This document shows, one piece after another, positions 36,010-47,825 of a stretch of 64,000 nt of DNA. Numbering within the stretch: the stretch's first letter is position 1; the number at the start of each line of letters is the position of its first letter. Source of the DNA: Styela clava (lineage: Eukaryota; Chordata; Ascidiacea; Stolidobranchia; Styelidae); NCBI RefSeq assembly GCF_964204865.1, contig NC_135262.1, positions 12,896,001 through 12,960,000 on the forward strand. The letters run 5' to 3'. The notes below the pieces were generated by a model. The model did not search any database. It was not told where the DNA came from and saw only the letters and a program-made list of their open reading frames with translations. The translations under genes and the position numbers were made by a program.

Positions 36010-39000
36010 ATGCATTTCATTTACATAATGTTTTGATGTTTAATAACGTCTTCTTACCACCAAATAAAAATTTAACAACTTCATCATTGATTTCTTCACT
36101 AATTGACAATGTCATTGGAAAGATTTTGGCACAGTACAGAAATAATGGAAGTACTTTTATTTTTACTACTAAACACTTGAGTGAGTGGAATATTACATAA
36201 ATCTTCAATTTCATTCTTTACTTTGTTCAAGCAGGTTGTCCAATTAGTTTCATTAGTATTGTAGTTTGCAAATGTAACATTTAACACTTTTAGTTCTACT
36301 CCCAGCTTCATTAATTTGGTTTTCTTTGTAGTGAGCTCGAATCCAGTAGCAATTTCAAATTGAACAATCCTGTTTAATGCATTTTGGACTGATTTACGAT
36401 TTCTTAGTGTTAACGTAATATCATCTGCAAATCCCAGATTTTTTGGTTCCTGATTAGGGGTCATGATTCCATGAATTTCTTTACACTTGTTAAAATAACA
36501 TAGCTGCATTTCAATTGTAATGATAAACATATGTGAACTCAATGGGTCGCCTTGTCTTACACCTCGTTGTATCTTTATTTTTCCGCTGATATAACCATTT
36601 ATTAGAAGCCTTGATTCTGCATCCAGGTAGATTTCTTTTGTAAGTTGAAACAATTTGCTTTTGAAACCAAACTTTTCCAAAACATTGTACATGTATTCCA
36701 AGTCTACAGAGTCGAAATCCTTGTTAAAATCTAGTGTTGATTCATTTGATTTCTGTTGTTCTTGAGAACATAAGTTGCTTAGAATAAATAGTCTGTCAGG
36801 TATTTTCCGTCCTGGCACTGTTGTCTGATGTGGGTTATTGATTTCTGGTAGTACTTTTTTGATCCTGTTGGCGATAATTTTTGTGAATATTTTATAGTCA
36901 GTGTTCAATAGAGTAATATGTCTGTAATTCATTATATCATCTTGTTTTCCATTTTTATATATTTAATTCGTGTATCCCAATTCAATATATTTTGGGATAA
37001 ACGATTTGTTGAACATTTTTTGTATTATTTCAAAAACATCTTGACCCACTATATCCCAGCATTGCTTGTAGAACTCTACACTGAGTCCTTCAGGACCAGG
37101 TGTTTTTTTGTTTTTCATCGCTTTCTTCAATGCCTTTCTGTAACATATCATCATCAGCAGTTTCAATTTTTGTGTCAACTGGAATTGTATCGAGGAATAC
37201 GTTTTAGAAATGTTCATTTGTTGTCTTTTTATTGAATAATTCTTGGTAAAAATCTTGTACAATTTGCATTTTGTCTCCCAATTTATTTTGGATAACTTCA
37301 TTCTTGTTCTTTTAACTTTTGAATGGAACTTTCTTTAGTCTTATTTCTTCATCTCTCGAAGAAGGATTTAGTACATTTTTCGTGATTATCATAGGAATCT
37401 GCCATGTTTTGTATTCGAATCTTGTTATCTCTTTCTTTTTGTTTATTAGCCAAATTTTTCTTCATTTTGTTAAATTGAGTGAGAAGTCTTTCTCCCTTGT
37501 CTAATCTTTTTTCAACTCTTTTAATTGCTTCATTTTGTTGTTGTACTCATTTTGAGCCTCTTTAGCCAATATCATGGAGTAGCAAACATTCAACTCTTTG
37601 ATCTTATTCTTTATTTCGATCCACGATTTTGTTTCATTTTCAATGTTTTCCAGTTTGTACTGAATTATTCCTCCACGTATAAAATGGAGGTGCTTCGGGT
37701 AAATAATTCTACAGAATCTATCATGTCAAAGCATGGTACAAATTCATGAGCTTCCAACTCATATTCTCTCCTACTTCGTTTTGCAATTGAAGATCGGTCT
37801 CTTTCAGGGTCGAGCACACAATTTGTATCTCCTCCTAATATAATGGGATACTGTGAATTTACAAATCTGTATATGTTTTTGTGAAATAGTTCCTGGGTTG
37901 TGATATTCGTTTACAATGGTCCGAATATATTACCTAAATGCATTCTTTCTCCAAATATGTTATATCAGTAGTAACCACTCTTCCGGTATTATTCCATTTG
38001 GTGTTTTCAAATTCAAATGATGCGAATTTTTTGACATTGTTAAAATTGCAACTCCTCTTGAATTAGATGTTGCAGAATTTCATGAGCTCTGTCCCCTAAA
38101 CCACTCTCTACTCCATTTTAATAACTTCCGGTGTGCTGTGAGTTTCTTGGAGGAATAGCAAATTTGCTTTACATTTTGAAAGTTCTTGAAATATGATTTT
38201 CCGTTCCTTACCTTCTCTTACTGACATTGAGAGTGAGTATGGTGAGATACGCCATCATGAAATAAGTATATTTGACTAACCTAACTTACTAAAGGTTTTG
38301 TAATCTGGTCAAGGATAATTCTCTTCATCCATCTGTTGTAATAGTTCGTTAGCTTGTTTTAGAGATAGAGTTCTTTCTTTTTTGAAGAGCGAGATCGGGA
38401 CTTAGATGTACCTTTTCGATTCATTTTCTTGTTGGGTGGTTGGCTTGTATCGGGTTCAGGTCGAGAAATATATGAGATCGTTTTGTCAATACTTATTGAA
38501 CTATCTGTAGATGGTATTATGACATCTGTTGTATTTTCTTCATCACTTTCACTTATTCTAGACAAGTTTCCGAAGAGACCAGAGAAAAGCTGGTTCCGAT
38601 GGATTTTCTTCTGTAGATTTTTCTTCTGCAGCTGGAGTGCTTTGTGTTTATTGTTCTTGGTTTATATTGATAATATTTTTGGGCCATCCTGGTCTTCATG
38701 TTCTCTTCCAGTATTCATTTATTCTTCAATAATTTTGTTTTCATTGTCAATACCGCTGTGTTTTTGTATATCGTTTAATACTGTGACTTCTTGTTTTTTT
38801 TTTGTTATGTATTCTCATACTGACTAGTTTGGGATTGAAACTTTGATTTCAATTCTCTCACCACAAACTCTGCAGGTATGAACTTGGTTCTGGTATTTGA
38901 CAAATGTGTAGTATTCTTTGATTTTTACATATCTCTTCATAGGTTTATCTTCTAATTGTCTTTATTTCATGAAAAATCTGCGAATACCGCTTTTTATACC

Positions 39001-39060
39001 ATGTTTGTCCTCAAGTTTTAGGTCTGTGATTAAGTCTGTGTACAAAAATAGCAACGTTTT
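36010..39060 (-). mobile_element. Tx1/L1-type LINE, degenerate (ORF1 + ORF2)
   Basis: The - strand carries, in 5'-3' order: a gag-like ORF1 remnant (about 39060-38340) with a CRVCGE half zinc knuckle and a basic SKSRSRSSKKK stretch; an APE endonuclease remnant near 37850-37690 (PIILGGDTNCVLDPERDR); and a reverse transcriptase (37301-36099). The RT shows KKTPGPEGLSVEFYK, YRHITLLNTDYKIF, RGVRQGDPLSS and the catalytic FADD (a Y to F variant of YADD). One in-frame stop separates the two RT blocks at about 36964, and a frameshift near 36180 precedes the CAKIFP... thumb region. There is no intact protein, and the 3' end is truncated. Confidence 0.85.
36099..36932 (-). pseudogene. LINE reverse transcriptase, main open block (277 aa)
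   Basis: Largest surviving frame of the LINE at 36010-39060. It contains RT palm motifs: LDFNKDFDSVDLEYM (motif A, with D-F-D), RGVRQGDPLSS (motif B) and GFADDITL (motif C, catalytic FADD), then a W-x-x-x-L-x-K-V-K thumb motif. The true start is upstream, beyond a stop at about 36964. The stop at 36099-36101 results from a frameshift, because the next thumb motif continues in another frame (36017-36214). Confidence 0.85.
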
Positions 39061-39061
39061 C

Positions 39062-40018
39062 TGGTAGGGAAAGATTGGGACACTTTTTTTCTTTTGCATA
39101 TTTTGAGCCGTTAATTCTGCATATTCACTTAAGTTGGTGGGACTATTGCAAAGAGGGGTAAATGTAGTTTTTATTCAGCGACTAAGAAATTCTCTTGCGA
39201 CACACATCTTACTACCAAAACGTCTGTCAAGTGTCCCACTGTATTCCACTTGTGAGGCACATTCGGACAGACCCTGGGGCACAATGGGTCAGTCTGTCAA
39301 AATTCAACGAAGTATGCCCTTAAAAATAAGCAATTAATCAACATAATCGTCTAAAGAACAGGGAGACTTCAAATTTGAAGATTTAATATTTTTGAAATCA
39401 ATGTTCAACTGAAATAGTTCAGATATTTTGACAAAAAATTTCGCAAACAAATTTAACTATTTACTTCTTCGAATCTGAATCTGGAAATATTATTGATTCT
39501 CGAATATATTCCATATTGGGAGTCGAAAGAAACCATAATCTTACACAAAATATACCGCATCTCTAGGTCTCTAAGCACTTATTGTATCAAACACTCTCGA
39601 ATTGTGCCGTGTAAGGCATGTCCCCCTGAACCCCGGTCCATTGTTTCAAATAGGAAACAAATATTTTCAGACCATCCCACGGCAAAATTCGGAAGACACA
39701 TCCACTCGCCAATGTTATGAATATTTTACAGTAGACTAAAGCTGGAAAATATCAGACGGTGGTTTGTCATGTTGGAAAGGCTAAAGTAGAAAAAGAAAAA
39801 AAGAAACGGTGAAATTTTAGTTTCAACCTCCTAACACCATTTTTACCTCATAGCTTGCGCCGCTCTACCCGTCCGTTGTCCGTTCGTGGGGACGTTGTAA
39901 CTCACCGAAGGGCGGATTGAAACATTAAACCGCGGACAGGATTGCGGATATAGTATCAGTGTGAGAGCTGATTTTCCCCTGTGCCCCATGTCCCAACGTG
40001 CCCCACCTTCCCCTACAT
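39062..40018. mobile_element. Possible element with short imperfect TIRs
   Basis: GGTAGGGAAAGATTGGGACAC at the left and GTGCCCCACCTTCCCCTAC at the right are imperfect inverted repeats. The interior has GGGGCACAATGGGTCAGT and similar G/C-run motifs. No target duplication or transposase was seen. Confidence 0.35.
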
Positions 40019-41800
40019 GTTAACGGTGTGCTGGCAAAGTTTCATTGTCTCCTTGTGTCATTTTTTTTCTTCAGTTAAAACAGCTTAAACATTGAACACA
40101 GGAAAAGATGTCCAACATCCAACTGAGCGAATATAAGAGTGAAGCTCTTTTTTCTTACGACCAGATGGTGGTCGGCGTCTCAGAGTAACCAGACCCGGAT
40201 GTAGTATATCCGAATTAAGGATTATCGAAAAGCATATGGGCAAATATAAAAAGACAAACCGACTTGAAACACGCGGATAATGGAATCCGTGACAATATGT
40301 CAACTAATAAAATAGCCATTCATCACAACAAAAATATAATCATAAATTATACATTGTAATACTGTATGCATCCCTCTTTCATTTTCATCAATAATATGAA
40401 CAGCATATCTGAAATGCTGAGTAGTCAAGTGATGTTTAATTAACGCCATCTGATGCTGCAAATGAGACACCGATGCAAAAATCATTTATTTAGACGCAAA
40501 AATAAAAATTAGGTATTTATACACAGCCGAATTAATATATAATTTAACTTATGACACCTTCTAAATACAGAGATAGGGCAGTATGGTAAGGAAAGAATAT
40601 TACGTTTTGCCATGACTGCATAAAACCGGCGGTTGAGAACCACTGGTCTAGAGTTGTGCGCACCTGATTTTTGCTAGGATATCACAAGTAACAAAAATAG
40701 AGGTTACAATTAGATTTTTTTAGACGCAATGCCCTTGACAACGAGGGAGAAATTTATAACTAACACTAGTTTTCCAAACCGATGTCAGATTTATCCCCGG
40801 GATTTATATAGCTAGATCGCAGAGATATAGGGTCGGGTCAAGTTATATTAACATTAACAAGATACAATAAGTGTATATCTTCAGTTCCTTTTTATACTAA
40901 CCTGTATCATCGTTGTAGGTGTCGGTGCTTAAATAACCTGCGAAGGTCCCTCACAACTTCGGTCACACAAATAACAGGTATATTTATTTGTTGTATCAGG
41001 TTTCTGTACCCTTGTTTTTTGTGATGACAAAATACCTTGAGCCACGCTAAACTGAGCAACGACCTCAACAAGAAATGTTTCCTTGAGCATCGATATCCCT
41101 ATTTATATCCATATCAATGACCAATCAGAAATAGGTTAACGATGACGTAACAATAGCAATTTATGCAGCCGCTCAGACATTTCTTTCGATCAGACAGATA
41201 TTCAAGTCTGGTTTTAAACATTGCCTCGTTTCGTGATTTTGTGTGTTATTTTTCAGTTGTGTTTCCAAAAATATTTATAAATCAAATAACCTTATTGCCA
41301 TTATGTCTTCCGAAGAATACCACAAACGCTGCAATAAACTACGCTAAAATTAGATATCAGTACCTGTAAGCGGCACGTGGTTTATTGTTTTGAATAAAAA
41401 AAAATATAGTTTTGAACATGTGAGCTAGTTTTCAAGCGCAGACTTTACAAAACACAGTTTCTAAATTAGCGTTTAATATTTTTCAACGTGTATAGTATAG
41501 GGAGTATTTTTTTAGGGTTCAAGGGTCGGGGAAATGTTCATGTTGACCAAACACGCCTTGGCTGCAACGTTTTTTTTAAGATACCATTTTTTTAATATCC
41601 CAAGAGTTTATATCGCACGTTTTTATTCGCAAACTTGTAATACACCCATTGCATGCGATCGAAATCCGATTTTATTGGACAGGTCCGGAGCATTAAAATT
41701 TCGACTCTCCTCATCACTGGTTCTTTTATTAACTTTTGGGATCATTTGGTAATTTCGTGTGGTTGTTAAGTCGTTTCCGTTGTCCCTCATTTGCCATGGT
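40019..41800. other. Intergenic DNA upstream of DNAJC4
   Basis: GGCGGTTGAGAACCACTG at 40628-40645 is an isolated hAT-type terminus. Otherwise AT-rich DNA with no recognised gene. The promoter and 5' leader of the DnaJ gene presumably lie in the last few hundred bases. Confidence 0.4.
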
Positions 41801-43333
41801 ATGAGCGTTTTTTGTCGTAGTTTAAGGATTTCTAGCAAAAAAACGTTTTTTCTTAATATCAGGAATGTAGCACGTAACATACCAGCCCAATACTCGGTGG
41901 CATTATGCGCAATAGTTCGCAAAGAAACTAATTTTCCACGGGTTTTTGTTAATAAATTTTCGTCGGACGCGGCAAGTAACACAGACGACTTGTTGGCTGA
42001 TCCTTACAAAATTTTGGAGTTGGATCCAGGAGCCTCTGCCAAAGAGATAAGAAATGCGTACATCAACTTGTCTAAACAAAATCATCCTGATAATAATCCA
42101 GCGGATGAGCAGGCAAAAGAGCAATTTATTCTGATAAATAATGCCTACCGAAAGATAATGGAAACACTGGAGAAACACAAAGACGCAGATTTGAAAGATG
42201 GTAAGGGGCATAATATATTATTTTATAATATATAACATGTAACTCTATGGTATAAATCATGAGTCTGCTGACTCATTTTCTGCCTTTGCTATTCTCTCTC
42301 CGTGTCTGTATTTCAAATCAGTAGTTCTGTAGTTGTTTTGATATTTCTATATGCGATCAGGTCTATTACTTGAAAAAATGCTGTATAGAACAAGAATAGC
42401 TAATATATGCAGATATTATACTCAACTTATGTAATAAGCTTGACGTAATATACAGCACACAGCATCTTTCATTCTATGTGACTGTGTGTGATTTATGGTT
42501 AAACATGTTTATATTTTCAGATCAAATGGACAAAGCCTACGATTTTACAATTTCACCTGCTGGGGTTGAAACAGAGGAAACACAACCCCAAGTCTCATCT
42601 GATTGGTTGATGATTAAAAAAGTTGCAACCCTGTTTTTCTTTCTATTTATATTTATTCAATATTTCAGAGATCCATTACTTGATCGAGCAACTTTATATT
42701 ATAAAGTAAGTGGGAGAATTGAGTTGTTGCTTCAAAATATATAAAGCTCTATTTAAGTGAAACGGTAATCCAGTGACAGTTACTTGGTCATATTGATGAA
42801 GAATTCCACAGGTTTCATGTAGACTGAAGGGTATTCTCTCATTTACTAGATTACAAATTTCATGACTTGAACTTTCTCTCCAATTTTTAAACCTATGACT
42901 CTTGGGGAAAAAGGGGCTTTTAAAGAAAAAATTTGTGAATGTAGAAAATTGTTTTGACCTAACTTTACTACAGTTAAAAAGCGGGCAGCAATGCTAATAT
43001 ACATGTTCAACGACCCCATTTTTCAATCATGTAGGGTAAAAAAAATTGAAGTAAAGAAATAGGATATTAATTCCCTCAGTCAATTAGGAACCCATGGTAT
43101 AAATGATTAGGGGATATTACCCATCAAATTTGTGATACTAGGTTAAATAAGCCAATTCGGAGCATCTCAATAAATTGTTATGTATACTTCAGGAGAACTA
43201 TGGTCCAACCAGGGAAGATTTGAATCACCAGATGAAGGAGAAATTGAGAACTACTATAATTGAAAAACACAAGGAACAGGAAGAAGCGAAAAGAATTATG
43301 CAGGATGCACAATCCTTCAAGCGCCACAATTGA
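41801..43333 (+). CDS. DNAJC4: DnaJ homologue subfamily C member 4-like (3 exons, 241 aa)
   Basis: Predicted membrane-anchored J-domain co-chaperone that would stimulate an Hsp70. Exons 41801-42200, 42521-42705 and 43193-43333, GT-AG, phases 1 and 0. Residues 1-41 have several Arg/Lys and no acidic residue, as in a mitochondrial targeting sequence. The J domain spans about 67-127 (DPYKILELDPGASAKEIRNA) with the obligatory HPD at 95-97. One membrane segment, ATLFFFLFIFIQYF, follows at about 169-182, then a charged tail (IIEKHKEQEEAKRIMQ). This order and length match DNAJC4. The start is the ATG at 41801; the ATG at 41796 is out of frame and closes at once. AATAAA at 43362-43367 is a good poly(A) signal. 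Convergent with the reductase downstream. Confidence 0.9.
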
Positions 43334-43361
43334 CGAATTTATATAGATGTTATAAAAGTTT

Positions 43362-43367
43362 AATAAA
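43362..43367 (+). promoter_or_regulatory. Poly(A) signal AATAAA for the DnaJ gene
   Basis: Canonical AATAAA 29 bp after the TGA stop. A second AATAAA lies near 43382-43388. Confidence 0.7.
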
Positions 43368-44116
43368 TTGACTGTTTTAGAAAATAAATACTTTTCGTAT
43401 AAGTAGCTGGAAAAAGACCATCAAACCGAGAGTATTCATCTTGTGTTGCACGATTACCCAGCCTATTTAATTATAACATCCCCCTTCTGAAATGTGAGAT
43501 TGAACAACATGTAATAGATTTGAGCATAGCTATGCATTTTAATTAACATGTAAGTCAAGTATAAATACATGAGAGCACCATTGAAAAAAGGTTGCAGTTC
43601 CAGTTAGAAAATTGTTTTTTCAAGATATGCGATATTACCTCTTCATAAATAACTTCAATATTGACATGAGTCATTAATTGTCAGGTTTGACAGTGAAGAG
43701 GACAAAATACAATCCCACCTGGATATCTAGTCTTTAGAATCAAATAAACGCATTTATGAGAAAAATAGGACTTACATGGAGACAGATGTGTCAGTGCAAT
43801 TTTTTTAATTCAGCACCAAACTCTGGTTAACATCATTACATTTGAAAGAAAAGTTGTACGTATGTATGCTTCAGCGATTAAAAATAAAAGCAGCAATGCA
43901 GTAAAATTGTGAATTGCACACTGATACAATCGAGGTACAAATATTAAAAACCAAAGTTTATCATGATTTTCAAAACAATACTGAGCAATTAAAAACAGTA
44001 AAATAGATTGTGCACTGATAGTGTTTAAGCAAAATAGCAAGCGAGAATAAATTGGGGACATTCTCCGTCGCTTTGACCATTTTGTTGTTGTTTGCATCTA
44101 TGTAATGCTATGACGC
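43368..44116. other. Convergent intergenic region between DNAJC4 and PYCR
   Basis: 750 bp between two 3' ends. It should hold the 3' UTR and poly(A) site of the reductase on -. No coding frame or mobile element was recognised. Confidence 0.5.
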
Positions 44117-47100
44117 TCATTTATTTCCATAATTATTATCAATTAGGTCTCTCAAATGTAGTCCCTCTCTTATTCTCTTCTTTATTTCTTCATTATCTGT
44201 ATATGCTTCATCCCCGACAGCCTCCAGGTCTCTGTGAAATGAGAGAGATGAGTTTTAATATGAAAAGGAGCTCTGTCATCTATAAAATTACTATAATAAA
44301 ACTTACTTTGTCCTAATGCAAGATGCTTCTACTGCATCCATGAGCAAACTCCTGAATCCTCCCCTTTCCAACAAATGAAGAGCATATATTGTGGCACCTT
44401 CGGGAGAACAAATTGCATCTTTCAATTCGCCAGGATGTTTCTTGGTTTCCAATAACATTCTACCAGCTCCCTTTAACAATAGTGACAGGAGAACAGCGTT
44501 GAAAGATCAATCAATAGATTGTGAAATGACAAAATAACATCCTTTCTGTGAGGGCATCATATTATCAATACTTAAGTACCAAATAATGAAACCATAAGAA
44601 TGTGTACATACTAAAATGAGTGTGATCTTTTAGGTTAACAATTTATTGAGAGGCATATTAAATTACCAACGAGGTGATAATCATATGTATTTACTTACAA
44701 TTAGTGTTTGGGCACCCAGCCTCATTGCAAGACCTCTTGGCAAGCCCATTTTTACAGAACCATCCGCAAGAGCTTCAATTGCTTCATATGCCTGTAAAAA
44801 ATAGATCTTTAGTTCAGAACAAATAAGAATACAAATAGCACTTTAGTGCTAATTTGTACGGCAATTGGGCAACACCTTGCCCAATGTGTGAAATAGGTCA
44901 GATGCAGTTTTCAACCATTTCGTGGATGGGGGTGCAGTAAATGTAATATAAAAGGATTTACATAAGCAGGCCCAGATCCTCCAAGGCCAGTGACAGCATT
45001 AACATGCGCTTCTTCAACTTCCTCTACCAGCCCGACTCTTCGAAACAAATCTTCCATTCTTGCCGTGTCTTCATCAGTGACATTTGTTCCTTAGCATGAA
45101 ATTTGTGTAAGAATAATTATTTACTGGTCGAGACGCCTAAAAATCCAAATAGGAATTAGTACTTGGACAATGTTTGGGCACTTTTTAGTATTCCAATCCT
45201 ACCTGCAGCATATACAGTAGCAGCTTCTTTAACAGCTAAACATGTGTTTGTCATTCCTCTCATAACTTTCATATTGGAAGGCAGTTTCTAGAAATTACAA
45301 GCATTAGAAATGATAATGGCCTACTCCAGGGGTCTGCAACCTACGGGCCGCATCTGGCCCGAGGAGTAACATAATCCGGCCCGCGAAGCTTTATTGAATA
45401 ATAGTAACAAACCAACTGTTTTGACGATTATATTCTTTAGGTAACAGAATTTATGATAAGACTAAATTATATTATAATCTAACATGTATAAAATTCACAA
45501 TTACTCGTTTAATGAGCCAATAATTTAATTATAGTGGCGCAGAAAATATTAAAATTGAATTTTGAGATGCAACGCAACGAGGAAATAAATCTATATTCTA
45601 TTCGAGAGATGTATCACTGCTTGATTTTTATTATAAAAAGTATCATCCGTTCGGTTTTCAACTTTCTAATATTATGTGTGGTCCGCCAACGACTTGCAAC
45701 CCTTAATTTTGGCCCGCGAGCGACAAAAGATTGCCGACCCCTGTCCTACTCTATAGATATATATTGCCACAGTAAATCGGCATTCCTTCAAAAATATACA
45801 AATGTCTTGTGAATCAAAGAACTTATCTTTTTCCAATGAAATCTAGAACAAGATAAGAATTTCAAGCTTTCTTGGTAAAGAGGAAAGTGAGAAGGCTTAA
45901 ATCAAATGGCGCGCCATGGCCTCTTGTCTGGTTGCCGATCCAAGTCACATTTGTAAATAGTTAACCAATTATTCATCTAAGATGATGATGGGAGAAGCCG
46001 TAAATGTGATCTGGTACACCAGCAGGAAATCCACTTTGAACATAACTACTATCCATGGAAATAAACCAATGCAGGATAATACGATATGCTGTGGTGGCAA
46101 TACGATATGCTTTAGTTATGCCGTGGTGTGGCAACACTTCAAAAGCAAGTGTATCTGAACAACGAGCATTGTTACCTTTTCAATTGAAGCTATTGTTACT
46201 CCTGCAGCAAATGAGAACACGAGCTGATCACTTGTTATATTGCTAGCAACTTCTTCGAGGACATAAGGAATAAGTTTTGGTTTGACAGCTAGCATAATGA
46301 CCTCACTATTCTTGATTGTGACTTTATTGTCAGGGGAAAATTTGACTCCCATTTCCTAAAAACAAATGTACTAGTTTGAGATTAATTGATATCACGGAAC
46401 GTTTAGATAATCAAGAAAACATACTTACCTTAAGTTCTTTTACAGTTTCTTTTTTTGTTTCAGGAGAACTTGCAGTGATTTGACTTGCTCGAACAGCACC
46501 TAAAAATTAAATAATCTCTTCAGTAATATGGGTACTTTTTAATTTTACCAACAAATTGCAAACCTCAATCTCAGTCAACTACATTTGGACACAGTTCTTC
46601 GATTCCAAGATATCCCGACATTTGGTTCGATAAAACAAACACTCTATTTGTCTCTGAAACAAGGGAGTTTGACACCATGCCAGATCGTCCCATGCTTGTC
46701 TCTACATTAATTCAAATCAATCGAGATTTGTATCTGTCGTCACATGATCACATTACCTAAATTTTTTCCAAAAGCTCTCGAAAAAGTTTTCTTTCAGTAG
46801 ATCAGATTATTTTTTCAGAGGAAACCAACAGTCACATTTTTAGATTGCACTTTCTTTTAGTTTATCGCGCAGTTGATTTGTGGGGATATGAAGGCCCAAA
46901 CTGTTTCGTAAAGGAGTTTGCACTCGCTGTTATAATTAATATCCTTTAAGGTGGGGGCTATTCTTGGAGTCTGGCTAGTCGAAGAACTGTACTGAACTAG
47001 GAATGGCTGGTACACAGGCCAGTCTGCATTTCATGGCATTTTTCATTGGCGTGCAATCAGTGACCATGACATGCCAAATGTCTGAGCCTACGACGGTAAG

Positions 47101-47353
47101 GCAACTAACAGAATGAAATATTTGAAAAAAACTTGAATAAACAAGTGTAAAATTATTTGAACAAATAATCCCAATCAGGTCGCCTATAGACTATAGTTAC
47201 AATGTTCCTTAACTATGAAACATTCAGATTTCGATCACTTACAGACTTACCAGATTTTATGAAACCTTTGGCCATATGAGCGGCCAAATTACCAGCTCCA
47301 ATAAATCCGATATTCATGTCTAATGCTTTAAGTAAAAGATTCTTCGACGACAT
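44117..47353 (-). CDS. Pyrroline-5-carboxylate reductase, PYCR1/2-like (8 exons, 312 aa)
   Basis: Catalyses NAD(P)H-dependent reduction of pyrroline-5-carboxylate to proline, the last step of proline synthesis. Exons on -: 47353-47251, 46499-46429, 46355-46176, 45287-45203, 45089-44962, 44791-44699, 44470-44307, 44231-44117, all GT-AG and in phase. Seen: Rossmann motif GFIGAGNLA (16-24), LAVKP and FAAGVTI in exon 3, [11 protein letters not shown] at the end of exon 5, and the family signature region [20 protein letters not shown] in exon 7. Exons 6-7 resemble PYCR1/2 more than PYCR3. The N-terminus extends 12 residues before M13, which itself could be the start because family members usually begin just before NIGFIGAG. 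Intron 3 contains a hAT MITE. Location in the cell is undetermined; PYCR1/2 are mitochondrial. Confidence 0.92.
45327..45743. mobile_element. hAT MITE in intron 3 of the reductase (417 bp)
   Basis: The ends are CAGGGGTCTGCAACCTACGG and TTGCCGACCCCTG with TIR similarity (CAGGGGTCNGCAA). The flanks GCCTACTC and TCCTACTC agree at 7 of 8 bases (45319-45326 and 45744-45751). GGCCCGC blocks sit just inside both ends. Same family as the fragment at 1-27 and related to 3117-4163. The interior is AT-rich and non-coding. Confidence 0.85.
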
Positions 47354-47825
47354 TCACGGTTTTCCACAACTTACTGAGTTACCAACAGAAACGAAGCCAC
47401 CAAGTAGTACGGTACCGTAACTCAGCACGAAATTCACTCCAAACTGGCAAAAAGACGAAATGCTAAAAGTAAACAATGTGCGTCGTGTACGCGTGGCCGG
47501 CAAAACAAACGCCGCAGGGTTAAATATGCCCAGTCTAAGCCGCTACCAAAACTATGTGAAATGTCAATAAAATAGAAAGAATATGGCGGTCTCATACAAT
47601 TAGAAGTTTACCTGCGGGCAATCACGCTACTATTAGCTTATTTTGCAGGCTATTTGAGGAGGGATATGTTGCGGTGAAAAGTATGAAAGTTTGAGTTACA
47701 TTACCTCATTTTTGCTCCCTGTGTTATAGTGATCACAGCTGATTAGTACGCATGGATGACGCGCGGAATGATGCAATATTTCTCAAGCAATTTCGCCGAA
47801 CCTTTCCTTTTCTGACAACATTATA

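Noticed and set aside
36918-38827. Several + strand frames of 60-132 aa rich in Phe, Leu and Ser
   Set aside because: Antisense shadows of the A-rich - strand LINE; the LINE motifs read on the - strand.
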